Shown: positions 51,641 to 60,536 of the stretch, piece after piece
Numbering within the stretch: the first letter of the stretch is position 1
Layout of the letters: every line of letters starts with the position of its first letter
Assembly: GCF_002362315.1 (NCBI RefSeq)
Contig: NZ_MTZV01000005.1
Location: forward strand, 62,001 to 126,000
Direction: 5' to 3'
Length of the DNA stretch: 64,000 nt
From: Paraburkholderia acidicola
Lineage (GTDB): Bacteria; Pseudomonadota; Gammaproteobacteria; Burkholderiales; Burkholderiaceae
The notes under the pieces: generated by a model
Database searches by the model: none
The model's input: the letters and a program-made list of their open reading frames with translations, nothing else
Told to the model about the DNA's origin: nothing
Translations under genes and position numbers: made by a program

Positions 51641-52768
51641 ATGACCACCCCCCATCCGATTCTCACCTGGCCTGCTGCAGACGGTCCCGAAACCGCTCGC
51701 TGGCGTTCGGAAGCCGCGGTCCCGCCGCCTAAGCGCGTCGTGCTCGCCGACGACCGCACGACCGCCGACACTGCATTTCGCCTCGCCAGCGAAGGCACCG
51801 CGCTACTGTGGAACGGCGATTACCAGAACGCGCGGCAGTTGCTACAGGCCATCACGCGCCGCGTCGAACGTAAGCCGCCCAAGCAGGCGGCGACCGCAAA
51901 AGATGCGTTCAATCTGCATCGCCAGGCGCAGGCACAGCGCGCCCGCACGCTTGGCATGGTGCTGATTCCACTAACCGGCGACTACACGATCCCGCTGCGC
52001 CGCGCACCGGAAGTTGCGCAGGCTTGCATCGAAGCGTGGGGTGCGGCGGACGGCGAAGCGTCGGTTGTTTCGCTGCGTGAACTGCTCGGCCTGATCGGCG
52101 CACACGAATGGCGCAAGAAGGGTGTCGAGATTCCGGCGCTCGGCGAGCGGATTCATCCGTACTACGGCGTGTTTTCGCCGGTGCGTGGCGAGTATGTCGA
52201 TCTGGTTGCGCGGATGGTGTTGCCGTCACTGGAAAAGGCTTTCGATATCGGCACCGGCACCGGTGTGCTCGCTGCGTTGCTGGCGAAGCGCGGTGTGAAG
52301 AAAATCGTTGCCACGGATCAGGACCCGCGTGCGCTAGCGTGCGCGCAGGAGAACATGACGCGGCTCGGTTATGACCGGCAGGTGCGGGTCGTGGAGGCCG
52401 ATCTGTTCCCCGAAGGACTTGCGCCGCTGATCATCTGCAATCCGCCGTGGGTGCCGGCACGGCCGTCGTCGCCGATCGAGCATGCGGTTTTCGATCCCGA
52501 TAGCCGTATGCTGATCGGCTTTCTCAGCGGACTTGCCGCGCATCTGAAGCCCGGCGGCGAGGGCTGGTTGATCCTGTCGGACTTTGCCGAACACCTCGGT
52601 TTGCGTACGCGCGCGATGTTGCTCGACGCGATCAAGGCGGCCGGTCTTGAAGTGGCTGGACGCGAGGACATCCGGCCGCGGCATCCGAAATCTTCCGATC
52701 CCTCGGACCCGCTGCATGTCGCGCGTCTCGCGGAAGTGACGTCGCTGTGGCGCCTGAAAGCGCGCTAG
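51641..52768 (+). CDS. Class I SAM-dependent methyltransferase
   Basis: 375 residues. SAM motif I KAFDIGTGTGVLAALLAKRG, motif II acidic VATDQDPRAL, motif IV LIICNPPWVPARPS. The NPPW form marks N-methyltransferases acting on amide or exocyclic amino nitrogen (PrmC/RsmC class). The N-terminal 170 residues form a separate substrate-binding region including a VLADDRTTADTAFRLASEGTALLWNGDYQNARQLL segment. Cytoplasmic; target (rRNA, protein or small molecule) not readable. It is convergent with the next gene, their stop codons overlapping by four bases in the shared CTAG. Confidence 0.85.
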   Translation: MTTPHPILTWPAADGPETARWRSEAAVPPPKRVVLADDRTTADTAFRLASEGTALLWNGDYQNARQLLQAITRRVERKPPKQAATAKDAFNLHRQAQAQRARTLGMVLIPLTGDYTIPLRRAPEVAQACIEAWGAADGEASVVSLRELLGLIGAHEWRKKGVEIPALGERIHPYYGVFSPVRGEYVDLVARMVLPSLEKAFDIGTGTGVLAALLAKRGVKKIVATDQDPRALACAQENMTRLGYDRQVRVVEADLFPEGLAPLIICNPPWVPARPSSPIEHAVFDPDSRMLIGFLSGLAAHLKPGGEGWLILSDFAEHLGLRTRAMLLDAIKAAGLEVAGREDIRPRHPKSSDPSDPLHVARLAEVTSLWRLKAR

Positions 52769-54036
52769 CGTCGCGCCAGGCGGTCCAGATACGCGTGCAC
52801 GCCTTCACCCGCGACCAGGCCGCTCGCGAAGCACGCGGTCAACAGATAACCGCCCGTCGGCGCTTCCCAGTCGAGCATTTCGCCCGCGCAGAACACGCCC
52901 GGTAACTGCTCGATCATCAGATTTGCATCGAGTGCTTCGAACGGAATGCCGCCGGCGCTGCTGATCGCTTCTTCGATCGGGCGTGCGCGCAGCAAGCGTA
53001 ACGGCAGCGCCTTCAATGTGCGAGCGATCAGCGCTGCATCGCCAAGCGCTTCTTTCGATAGACATTCGTGCAGCAGCGCGAACTTCACGCCCGCGATGCC
53101 GATGCGGCTGTGCAGATGACTCGATAGCGAACGTGAGCCGCGTGGCCGCATGACTTCTTCGGCGACGCGTTCGATGGACAGGTCCGGCACGAGATCGAGA
53201 TGCAGCGTTACCTCGCCGTCGGTATCTATCCGTTCGCGGATCACCGACGACAGCGCATACACGAGGCTCCCCTCGATCCCCGTCGCGGTAATAACTATCT
53301 CACCTTTTCGATTCTGGACTTTTTTGTCTATATCGATGACGGTGATTGCAACGGGCTTCAGCGGCTGTCCTGCGAAGCGCTCGCGAAAATAATCGCTCCA
53401 CACGGTGTCGAAGCCGCTGTTTGCCGAGCGCAGTGGTGCGACCTGCACGCCGCGAGCGCCGAGCAGCGGCACCCAAGCGGCGTCCGAGCCGAGACGCGGC
53501 CAGCTTGCGCCGCCTGTTGCGAGGACGAGCGCATCGACAGCGATGTTTTGCTCGCCGTCGGGTGTCGTGAAGCGCAACGTGTGACGTGTTGCATTCGTAG
53601 CGTCGTCTTCGTTCCAGCCAATCCATTTGTGCCGCATATGAAAGCGCACACCGCGTTCCTTCAACCGATGCAGCCAGGCACGCAGCATCGGCGCGGCTTT
53701 CATATCGGTGGGGAACACGCGGCCCGAACTACCGACAAAGGTCCCCACGCCAAGATCGTAGAGCCACGCACGCAGCGCATCGGGACCGAAACGGTCGAGC
53801 AGTGGTGCGATCTGTGCGCGTCGCGTGCCATAACGCTCGACAAAACGCTCAAGCGGTTCCGAGTGCGTGATGTTCATGCCGCCCTTGCCGGCCATCAGGA
53901 ATTTGCGTCCCGCCGATGGCATCGCGTCATACACGTCGACCTGCACGTGCTCGCGGCTCAGCGCCTCGGCGGCCATGAGACCGGCTGGGCCGGCACCGAT
54001 GATGGCAACAGAAGTGGAATCGTGGGGAGCGGGCAT
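52765..54036 (-). CDS. NAD(P)/FAD-dependent oxidoreductase (BaiN/HI0933-like)
   Basis: 423 residues, the TIGR03862/HI0933-like flavoprotein pattern: FAD motif VAIIGAGPAGLMAAEALSRE, then SAGRKFLMAGKGGMNITHSE, a VLATGGASWPRLGSDA strand, and the C-terminal LPGVFCAGEMLDWEAPTGGYLLTACFASG. The substrate of this family is mostly unknown. A longer frame upstream exists; the start at MPAPHDST is the family-like one, with only a weak ribosome site. Confidence 0.85.
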   Translation of the reverse strand: MPAPHDSTSVAIIGAGPAGLMAAEALSREHVQVDVYDAMPSAGRKFLMAGKGGMNITHSEPLERFVERYGTRRAQIAPLLDRFGPDALRAWLYDLGVGTFVGSSGRVFPTDMKAAPMLRAWLHRLKERGVRFHMRHKWIGWNEDDATNATRHTLRFTTPDGEQNIAVDALVLATGGASWPRLGSDAAWVPLLGARGVQVAPLRSANSGFDTVWSDYFRERFAGQPLKPVAITVIDIDKKVQNRKGEIVITATGIEGSLVYALSSVIRERIDTDGEVTLHLDLVPDLSIERVAEEVMRPRGSRSLSSHLHSRIGIAGVKFALLHECLSKEALGDAALIARTLKALPLRLLRARPIEEAISSAGGIPFEALDANLMIEQLPGVFCAGEMLDWEAPTGGYLLTACFASGLVAGEGVHAYLDRLARR

Positions 54037-54192
54037 GGGCGGTATCGAGGGGAGGGAAGGAAAGCGGCGGCGGGCAGCGTGCGCGGCGTACGCCAGGGCT
54101 CGCCGCGGTTCGCCATTGTCACACCCATACCGGTGCACAGCAAACCTCGCGAAACAACGCCTCACGAGCGAACCGTCGTATGCGCTCCCACT

Positions 54193-55752
54193 TCAGGTAA
54201 TCACACCGACCTGCCACGGTACGAATTCGCTTTGCCCATAACCATGCAGTTCGCTCTTCGAGCGCGTACCCGATGCGCAATCGAGCATCATCCGGAAGAT
54301 CTCGTCGCCGAGTTCATCGATGTTCGCCGTGCCGTCGATCACACCACCGCAATTGATGTCGATATCGTCCTGCTGCCGCTCCCACAATGCCGTGTTGGTC
54401 GCGAGTTTCAGCGACGGCGATGGCGCGCAGCCGTAGGCCGATCCGCGGCCGGTCGTGAAGCAGATCAGATTCGCACCCGAAGCCACCTGACCGGTCGCCG
54501 ACATCGGATCGTAGCCGGGCGAATCCATGAACACGAAGCCTTTTGCGTCGATTGGTTGAGCGTATTCGTAGACGTCGACGAGATTCGTCGTGCCGCCTTT
54601 CGCGACCGCGCCAAGCGATTTCTCGAGAATCGTCGTGAGACCGCCAACTTTATTTCCCGCCGACGGATTGTTATCGAGCGCCGCACCGTTGCGTGCGCAG
54701 TAGTCCTGCCACCATGCAATGCGCGCGAGCAGCTTCTCGCCGATCTCGCGGTTTACCGCACGGCGCGTCAATAGATGTTCCGCACCATAGATTTCCGGCG
54801 TCTCTGAGAGGATCGCCGTACCGCCGTGTCGCACGAGCCGATCGACTGCCGCGCCGAGCGCCGGATTGGCCGAAATACCCGAGTAACCGTCGGAGCCGCC
54901 GCATTGCAAACCGACCATCAGATGCGACGCGGGCACCGGCTCACGGCGCACGCGGTTTGCATCGGCGAGCATTTCGCGGACCGTTGCGATGCCGTGCTCG
55001 ATCGTTTTGCGCGTACCGCCGCTGTCCTGAATCGTGAAGCTGCGCAGTCGCTTCGGGTCGTCGCCGAATCCACCCGCTTCGAGTACACCGCCGATCTGAT
55101 TGGTCTCGCAACCGAGACCGACGAACAGTACCGATGCGAAGTTCGGATGCGCGGCGTAACCGGCCAGTGTGCGACGCAGGATCGCGAGTCCTTCGCCGTG
55201 CAGGTCGATTCCGCAGCCGAGGCCATGCGTGAGCGCGATCACGCCGTCGACATCCGGATAGTCGGCCAGCGCCTCCGGATGCACGTCGCGCCGGAAGTGA
55301 TCGGCAATCGCGCGCGCGACCGTGGCCGAGCAGTTCACGCTGGTCAACACGCCGATGTAGTTGCGCGTGGCGATGCGCTCGCCGTTCGTCGCTGCGGCTG
55401 GTCGGCGGATGCCCATGAAATGCGCGGGCTGCGCGACGTACGCCGTTGGATGCAAATCGATACCGAACGCATGCTCGCGTGCGAACTCGGCCATGCTGAG
55501 GTTGTGGACGTGTACGTGCTGGCCGGGTGCAATGGCGTCACGTGCCACGCCGATGATCTGGTTGTAGCGCTTCACTGGCTCACCTTGCGCGATCGCGCGC
55601 GTCGCGAGCTTGTGCCCCGGAGGAATCAATCCCGAGACGACAACGCGTTCGGACTCGATCGCTGTACCGGATACGAGCTGACGCGTGGCGATCACGACAT
55701 CGTCGTTGGGATGCAGCCGGATCACGGCGTGGGCGGCGGTGAGAGTCGACAT
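54193..55752 (-). CDS. Altronate/galactarate dehydratase (UxaA/GarD family)
   Basis: 519 residues. N-terminal SAF domain (about 1-95, VIRLHPNDDVVIATRQL, PPGHKLATRAI) and a large C-terminal dehydratase domain with LTHGLGCGIDLHGEG, LFVGLGCETNQI, LQCGGSDGYSGISANPALG, NNPSAGNKVGGLTTILEKSLG and TTGRGSAYGCAPSPSLKLATN. Length fits GarD (about 520) better than UxaA (about 495). It removes water from a hexonate or hexarate. The GAGGAACCC ribosome site supports MSTLTAAHAV as start. The upstream permease of the ACS family fits a sugar-acid pathway. Confidence 0.88.
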   Translation of the reverse strand: MSTLTAAHAVIRLHPNDDVVIATRQLVSGTAIESERVVVSGLIPPGHKLATRAIAQGEPVKRYNQIIGVARDAIAPGQHVHVHNLSMAEFAREHAFGIDLHPTAYVAQPAHFMGIRRPAAATNGERIATRNYIGVLTSVNCSATVARAIADHFRRDVHPEALADYPDVDGVIALTHGLGCGIDLHGEGLAILRRTLAGYAAHPNFASVLFVGLGCETNQIGGVLEAGGFGDDPKRLRSFTIQDSGGTRKTIEHGIATVREMLADANRVRREPVPASHLMVGLQCGGSDGYSGISANPALGAAVDRLVRHGGTAILSETPEIYGAEHLLTRRAVNREIGEKLLARIAWWQDYCARNGAALDNNPSAGNKVGGLTTILEKSLGAVAKGGTTNLVDVYEYAQPIDAKGFVFMDSPGYDPMSATGQVASGANLICFTTGRGSAYGCAPSPSLKLATNTALWERQQDDIDINCGGVIDGTANIDELGDEIFRMMLDCASGTRSKSELHGYGQSEFVPWQVGVIT

Positions 55753-55793
55753 GGGTTCCTCGAATGCAAAAGTGGGTGCTTCCATCAGACCGG

Positions 55794-57077
55794 TCAGATC
55801 GGCGAGCGCACGGCTTCCGGATCATCGTGACGCGCGGAGTCGCCAGACAACGGCTCGATCCGTCCGACGATCACCAGATAGCTGAACGCGCCGAGAAAAC
55901 AGAAACCACCCGCGACGATCAGCGGAATCGTGAACGAGCCTTTCGTCATCGCGACCATCACACCGGTGAACGTCGTGATGACGATGCCCGCGAGGTTGGA
56001 CGCAAAGTTCTGGATACCGCTGATCGAAGCAACATGGCGCGGCGAAGGCGCGACATCGGCGGGCAGCGACCAGATACTGGCAGCGGCAAACGCAAGGCTG
56101 CCGTACGCGATGCCGAAGAACCCGAGCATCAGGTAGATGTTCGACGTGAACGCAGACAACGTGATCACCGACGACATCAGCATGCCGCCCACCATGCACG
56201 TCTTGCGCGAGGCGGTGAGACTCCAGCCGCGTCGATAGAGCGCATCGGAGATATAGCCGCCGAGCCAGCCGCCCGGAATCGAGATCAGCGCGGGGACCAT
56301 GCCGAGCGTGCCGAGCGATTTCAGCGAGAAGCCGCGTGTCTGCACGAGATAGCTTGGAAACCACGTGATGAAGAAGTAGATGACGAAGTTCAGGCAAAAG
56401 AAGCCGATCATCATTCCCCACATCGTGCGGTGGCGGAACAGCGAGGCCCACGTCGCATCACCGGCACTGCGCACGTGCGGCTGCGGCACGACGTCTTTCT
56501 CGCCGGTCATGTCGCCGTGCGCTGGGCTGCGATAGATCGCAAACCAGCCGAGCATCCACACCGCGCCGATCAACCCGGTGATCACAAACGAAGCCTTCCA
56601 TCCGAGCGTACCGATGATCAGCGCGACGACGGGAATCGACAGCGCGGAGCCGACCCGCGACCCGCTATCGAAGATGCTGGTGGCGAGCGCGCGCTGCGCA
56701 GGCTTGAACCACTGGCTGACGAGCTTCGCACACGATGGGTAGGCGCCCGCTTCACCGATACCGAGCATCAGCCGGCAGCCGAACATCCCCATCACGCTCG
56801 AGGTCGCCGCGGTCGCGGCGGTGAAGAGCGACCACCAGCCCACCGCGAGCGGCAGCGCGATGCGCGCGCCAACCCGGTCGATGAACCAGCCGAACGGCAT
56901 CTGCATCAGCGCATAGGTCCAGAAGAAGCCGCTCAGGATCAGGCCCATTTCGGCGGGGCCGATGCCGAGCGCCTTTTCGATCTGCGGTGCCGCGACAGCG
57001 AGATTCGCGCGATCGATGTAGTTCACCGCGATCGCGAGGAAGCAGAACAGGATCACCACCCAGCGCATTTTCCTCAT
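55794..57077 (-). CDS. MFS hexuronate/hexarate-type symporter (ACS family)
   Basis: 427 residues, 12 helices. The N-terminus VVILFCFLAIAVNYIDRANLAVAAP and the motifs GWFIDRVGARIALPL and RLMLGIGEAGAYPSCAKLVSQWF are those of the anion:cation symporter group (GudP, GarP, DgoT, ExuT). With the dehydratase gene 41 bases downstream it probably imports the substrate of that enzyme. A GGAGGAGA ribosome site lies before the ATG. Confidence 0.88.
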   Translation of the reverse strand: MRKMRWVVILFCFLAIAVNYIDRANLAVAAPQIEKALGIGPAEMGLILSGFFWTYALMQMPFGWFIDRVGARIALPLAVGWWSLFTAATAATSSVMGMFGCRLMLGIGEAGAYPSCAKLVSQWFKPAQRALATSIFDSGSRVGSALSIPVVALIIGTLGWKASFVITGLIGAVWMLGWFAIYRSPAHGDMTGEKDVVPQPHVRSAGDATWASLFRHRTMWGMMIGFFCLNFVIYFFITWFPSYLVQTRGFSLKSLGTLGMVPALISIPGGWLGGYISDALYRRGWSLTASRKTCMVGGMLMSSVITLSAFTSNIYLMLGFFGIAYGSLAFAAASIWSLPADVAPSPRHVASISGIQNFASNLAGIVITTFTGVMVAMTKGSFTIPLIVAGGFCFLGAFSYLVIVGRIEPLSGDSARHDDPEAVRSPI

Positions 57078-57596
57078 GACTACGTCTCCTCCAGTGGCGG
57101 CATCGATTGTATGGATCGTGCCGTCCGCTGCGATGCCAGGCAGGCGGGCGGTCTGTCCTGTGCGTTCTGCTCTGGTGGCGGAACTGCTTTGGGGTGTTGC
57201 GGTAGGACTAGCGTGCTGCGTTAACGTCGTGACGGTCTACGTTGCGAGCGCGTCTGCAACCGGCTGCTCGTTCAGGTCGAGTATCGTTTTCACGTTGAGC
57301 GGCTCTTCTCGATGTCGATGCAGATTTATGCATCATAGCGGATGCCGAATTCTGGGTTTCCGCGCAATAAGGCGGCCAGTGGAGGGATGATCGGGAGGGG
57401 ATTTTGGCGTCGTCACGTTGGCGACGAAAGGACCTGGAGCGGCGTGCAGGCGAAGCGTGCGATGCCATGCAGGCGTCAGCCGCCACGCAGCGTCAAATGA
57501 AGGTGTAGTACGCATGGTTGACGACGCAACTGCGCTGCCCAGCGCAACCACGCGCCCACCCGGGCACCTGGCGCGCGCAGTCAACCCGCGAACCAG
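57078..57596. other. Upstream region of the sugar-acid operon
   Basis: About 520 bases. On the minus strand it contains TACAAT near 57106 as a possible -10, a leader-like mini reading frame of 18 codons (57237-57293, GTG start), and an operator-like cluster near 57318-57345. The remaining half shows no convincing gene. Confidence 0.4.
57318..57345. promoter_or_regulatory. Overlapping palindromes, candidate operator
   Basis: ATGCA-GATTTA-TGCAT (57318-57333) overlaps GCATC-ATAGCG-GATGC (57330-57345); both have perfect 5-base arms and 6-base centres. On the minus strand a TATGAT hexamer lies in the overlap. Such sites are usual for GntR/FadR-type regulators of sugar-acid genes (inference). Confidence 0.45.
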
Positions 57597-57917
57597 CTAC
57601 CCCGGATAAGCCTCATCAACCTTCAACCCCGCCAGCTTGAAAATCACCCGCAAGGTTTGCGGCTTGATATCGCGCCGCGAAGCGAGCGTCGTCATCACGA
57701 AGTCGAGCACCTTCGCGTACTTGAGCAGCGTCAACGAGCTTTCGAGGTCGACGCTTCCATCGCGCATCGCCTCGGCGAGCCGCAGCATCTCGCTGGAAAT
57801 GTCGCGTGCCATTTCCAGTTCGAGTTGTTGCTTCTCCGTCCATGCTGGCGTCGCCGTCAGCTTCGCAAGCAGTTCCTGAAACTTCTGCTCTGCGCTTCCG
57901 TTGGGTATCGCGTCCAT
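57597..57917 (-). CDS. Conserved-looking small helical protein of unknown function
   Basis: 106 residues, MDAIPNGSAEQKFQELLAKL..., rich in Leu, Glu, Lys and Arg and predicted all-helical, no signal or membrane segment. It ends in LKVDEAYPG. The start chosen follows a gap of codons unlike coding sequence upstream. No family recognised; cytoplasmic. Confidence 0.65.
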   Translation of the reverse strand: MDAIPNGSAEQKFQELLAKLTATPAWTEKQQLELEMARDISSEMLRLAEAMRDGSVDLESSLTLLKYAKVLDFVMTTLASRRDIKPQTLRVIFKLAGLKVDEAYPG

Positions 57918-58297
57918 TGCCGCCTCTTCATCGTCTGAGCGCGCTTCCGGTTGAGATCGCGGCGCACTGCAGGTTACGTAACGTTCGAGCCCGTGTTCCG
58001 GGTCCGACCTCCCACACGCTTGACGGTCCGCACGATCGAAAGCGGTGTCCGGCAGCCTGTCCTTGTTGTTCTGCGGGCCTCGACAGGCAGGCCGGCATTC
58101 AGCATGACGGCGCGGCGTTTGCCCCGCACCGCGCCTGGCGTAATCAAGAGCAGGAAGTATTCCAGGTTGGTGCGCCTCAGTCCCGTTGCACCGGTAAAAA
58201 ACTCGCTCGATCGCGCTTTCGGTAAACTGGCAGCAACTTTTCTCTTTTTCCGTCACCTGTCGCACGTTCGCGATGCAATCGGTGGCGGTTTCAATCG
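57918..58297. other. Divergent intergenic region, no gene seen
   Basis: About 380 bases between the small helical protein gene and the methyltransferase gene. Open frames crossing it have poor ribosome sites and no recognisable motif. Confidence 0.45.
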
Positions 58298-59128
58298 ATG
58301 TCCAGCAAAACGCACGAAATCCGTCCCAACCAGTCCGTCGAACTGCTGAAGGAGCTGCATATCCTGACGCGCGACGGCAAGATGAATCAGGACAGCCGTC
58401 GCAAGCTGAAGCAGGTCTATCACCTGTTCCAGTTCATCGAGCCGTTGCTGAAAGAATTGAAAGCAGCGCAGGGCGACATGACGCTCGTCGATCACGGCGC
58501 GGGCAAGTCGTATCTCGGCTTCATCCTCTACGACCTGTTCTTCAAGGAGCAGCATGACGGTTCGCACATCTACGGCATCGAGACGCGCGAAGAGCTGGTG
58601 GTGAAATCGCAGGAGCTGGCGACGCGGCTGGGCTTCGGTGGGATGTCGTTTCTGAATCTGTCGGTGGCGGACTCGATCGTGTCGGACCGCCTGCCGCCTT
58701 CAATTGATATCGTCACCGCGCTGCACGCCTGCGACACTGCCACCGACGACGCCATCCGCTTCGCGCTGCAGAAGCAGGCGAAGTACATCGTCGTGGTGCC
58801 GTGCTGTCAGGCCGAAGTGGCGGGCGTTCTACGGCGCAACAAGGGGAAGTCGCTCGGGCAGGCGCTCGCGGAGATGTGGCGCCATCCGCTGCACACGCGC
58901 GAATTCGGCAGCCAGATCACCAACGTGCTGCGCTGCCTGCAACTGGAGGCGCACGGGTATCAGGTGAGCGTGACTGAACTGGTCGGCTGGGAACACTCGA
59001 TGAAAAACGAGCTGATCATCGCCCAGTACAAGGACTTGCCGCGGCGCCGTCCGGCGGAGCGGCTCAATGAAGTGATGGATACGCTGGGTATCGCCGAGAT
59101 GCGCGAGCGGTTTTTCGCGCCGGCTTGA
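58298..59128 (+). CDS. SAM-dependent methyltransferase (METTL25/GSTCD-like)
   Basis: 276 residues. SAM motif I LVDHGAGKSYLGFILYDLF, motif II acidic YGIETREELV, then TALHACDTATDDAIRFAL and VVVPCCQAEVAGVLRR. The HACDTATD...VPCCQ arrangement is like that of METTL25/GSTCD/Trm13-related methyltransferases. Substrate unknown. The start MSSKTHEIRPNQ is the first good Met; the gene is convergent with the DUF1415 gene 25 bases on. Confidence 0.82.
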   Translation: MSSKTHEIRPNQSVELLKELHILTRDGKMNQDSRRKLKQVYHLFQFIEPLLKELKAAQGDMTLVDHGAGKSYLGFILYDLFFKEQHDGSHIYGIETREELVVKSQELATRLGFGGMSFLNLSVADSIVSDRLPPSIDIVTALHACDTATDDAIRFALQKQAKYIVVVPCCQAEVAGVLRRNKGKSLGQALAEMWRHPLHTREFGSQITNVLRCLQLEAHGYQVSVTELVGWEHSMKNELIIAQYKDLPRRRPAERLNEVMDTLGIAEMRERFFAPA

Positions 59129-59153
59129 ACTTCGTTGTGAGGCCTGGCGCGGT

Positions 59154-59720
59154 TTAGTCCTGCGCGGGCTGGCTCATCCAGTCGAGCCAGCCTGCGTGAC
59201 CCAGGCGCCGGAGCGTTTCCTGATTGCGTTCGTAGATATCGGCGGCATCGGGGAACGCATCGACCGCACGCTCGATGCTCGCCTCGCGCAGCAGATGCAG
59301 GATCGGATACGGCGCGCGGTTCGTGTAGTTCTCGATATCGTCGGCTTCGCTCCCTTCGAACTGATACCGCGGGTGAAAACTCGCGATCTGCAGTTCGCCT
59401 TCGAGGCGCAACTGCCGCAATAGCCGATCCGCGAAAAACAGGCAGTCGTTGTAGTCGGTGAAATCGGCGAGTGCGTGCGGGAGGATTAGCAGTGTTGTGT
59501 CGATTGCGGCGGGATCGGCGGCGGTGAGTGTTTGCAACTCCGCTTCGAGATCGGTCAGCACGCCTTCGAGGCTCGTGGCTTCGCTGATCGCGTAGCGGAT
59601 CTGCTGCTTCACATGCACAGCCTTGGCGAACGGACACAGGTTCAGACCGATCACCGCGCGTGTGAGCCAGTGGTGGGTAGCGGCCAGCACGTCGTCGTGC
59701 GAGAGAGATGAGTCCGTCAT
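59154..59720 (-). CDS. DUF1415 family protein
   Basis: 188 residues. HHWLTRAVIGLNLCPFAKAVH near the N-terminus, TTLLILPHALADFTDYNDCLFFADRLL in the middle, and the LQIASFHPRYQFEGSEADDIENYTNRAPYPILHLLREASIE block are the family signature of DUF1415 (recalled). Cytoplasmic, function unknown. Its start overlaps the stop of the upstream tetR-type gene, so the two are translationally linked. Confidence 0.88.
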   Translation of the reverse strand: MTDSSLSHDDVLAATHHWLTRAVIGLNLCPFAKAVHVKQQIRYAISEATSLEGVLTDLEAELQTLTAADPAAIDTTLLILPHALADFTDYNDCLFFADRLLRQLRLEGELQIASFHPRYQFEGSEADDIENYTNRAPYPILHLLREASIERAVDAFPDAADIYERNQETLRRLGHAGWLDWMSQPAQD

Positions 59721-60367
59721 CACGGCTGCGATGTGGCCGGCGTCCCGGTGCAAGCCGAAGCGATCAACAGCGCAGCCACACGCGGCGCCGTGCGTATCGG
59801 CCCGCAACCCGGGCCGTAAGTCTGGCTCGCCGCATAGATTCCTTCGATCAACAACCCGAGCGCATCCGCAAGCGCGGCGGGGTCGTCCGCCCCGGCTTCA
59901 CTTGCAAGCTCATTCAACCGCGCCATCAGCTTCGTTTTATTGCGCAGCACGCAGAGTCGCGCCGGGTGCGACGCATCCGGGAATTCCGTCGATACGTTGA
60001 CGAACGGGCAGCCGCGATAGTCATCCACCGATGCGCGTCCCGACAGATCTTCGAAGTACTGCACGAGCTGTTTTGCCGGTTCGCCAGGATGACGGGCGAG
60101 GCTCTGTTCGAAGCGCCGGAAGAACCCTTCGTCCGATCGCTCGAGGTAAGCGACAACCAGATCGTCCTTCGACGAGAACTGCCGGTACAGGCTCATTTTG
60201 TTGACACCCGCCAGTTCGACCACCGCGTCGACACCGACGGCGCGCACGCCTTCCCGATAAAAAAGTTCGGCGGCCGCGTTCAACAGATGCTCCTGCGCCT
60301 CGGCGCCGGCCATCTGCGTACGGCTGCGGCGACCCGCTTCGGGCTTGACGGTCGTGCTCTCGGTCAT
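59720..60367 (-). CDS. TetR-family transcriptional regulator
   Basis: 215 residues. N-terminal helix-turn-helix domain (HLLNAAAELFYREGVRAVGVDAVVELAGVNKMSLYRQFSSKDDLV), then a ligand-binding C-terminal domain of the TetR_C type. AAGGTGG lies before the chosen ATG, seven codons after an alternative one. It is divergent from the MFS gene across an operator-rich spacer, so it probably represses that gene and itself. Confidence 0.92.
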   Translation of the reverse strand: MTESTTVKPEAGRRSRTQMAGAEAQEHLLNAAAELFYREGVRAVGVDAVVELAGVNKMSLYRQFSSKDDLVVAYLERSDEGFFRRFEQSLARHPGEPAKQLVQYFEDLSGRASVDDYRGCPFVNVSTEFPDASHPARLCVLRNKTKLMARLNELASEAGADDPAALADALGLLIEGIYAASQTYGPGCGPIRTAPRVAALLIASACTGTPATSQP

Positions 60368-60395
60368 GGCATTCCACCTTCGGTTCATCGATGGC

Positions 60396-60424
60396 TTGAC
60401 ATGTTACCGACCAGTCACTAAGAT
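60396..60424 (+). promoter_or_regulatory. Near-consensus sigma-70 promoter of the MFS gene
   Basis: TTGACA, exactly 17 bases, TAAGAT. The -35 is perfect and the -10 matches at 4 of 6 positions. An operator-like half-palindrome fills the spacer. Confidence 0.8.
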
Positions 60425-60474
60425 CGCAACTCCATTGTGACAGATCGGTCACAAGTCCTTTACCGGATTGGTAA
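60403..60474. promoter_or_regulatory. Three TetR operator-like sites
   Basis: Site A, on the minus strand, TAGTGACTGGTCGGTAAC (60403-60420); site B TTGTGACAGATCGGTCACAA (60435-60454), a palindrome with 7-base arms; site C TTACC-GGATT-GGTAA (60460-60474), 5-base arms. A, B and C share a GTNAC...GGTNAC frame, and A overlaps the promoter spacer while B and C lie in the early transcript. Confidence 0.7.
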
Positions 60475-60536
60475 CAATCCGGCCTCATTGAAAGCGGCGC
60501 ACTGCCCATGGCGGAAGCAGGCCGACTGGAGAACCG

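Noticed and set aside
53200..54774. 524-codon frame on the plus strand across the flavoprotein and dehydratase genes
   Set aside because: Crosses two clear minus-strand genes and an intergenic gap; no motif.
55764..57224. 486-codon frame antisense to the hexarate permease
   Set aside because: Highly charged Arg/Glu/His composition typical of an antisense shadow of a membrane protein gene.
57076..57390. 104-codon frame in the spacer upstream of the hexarate permease
   Set aside because: No ribosome site, cysteine/arginine-rich composition, overlaps the candidate operator; treated as non-coding.
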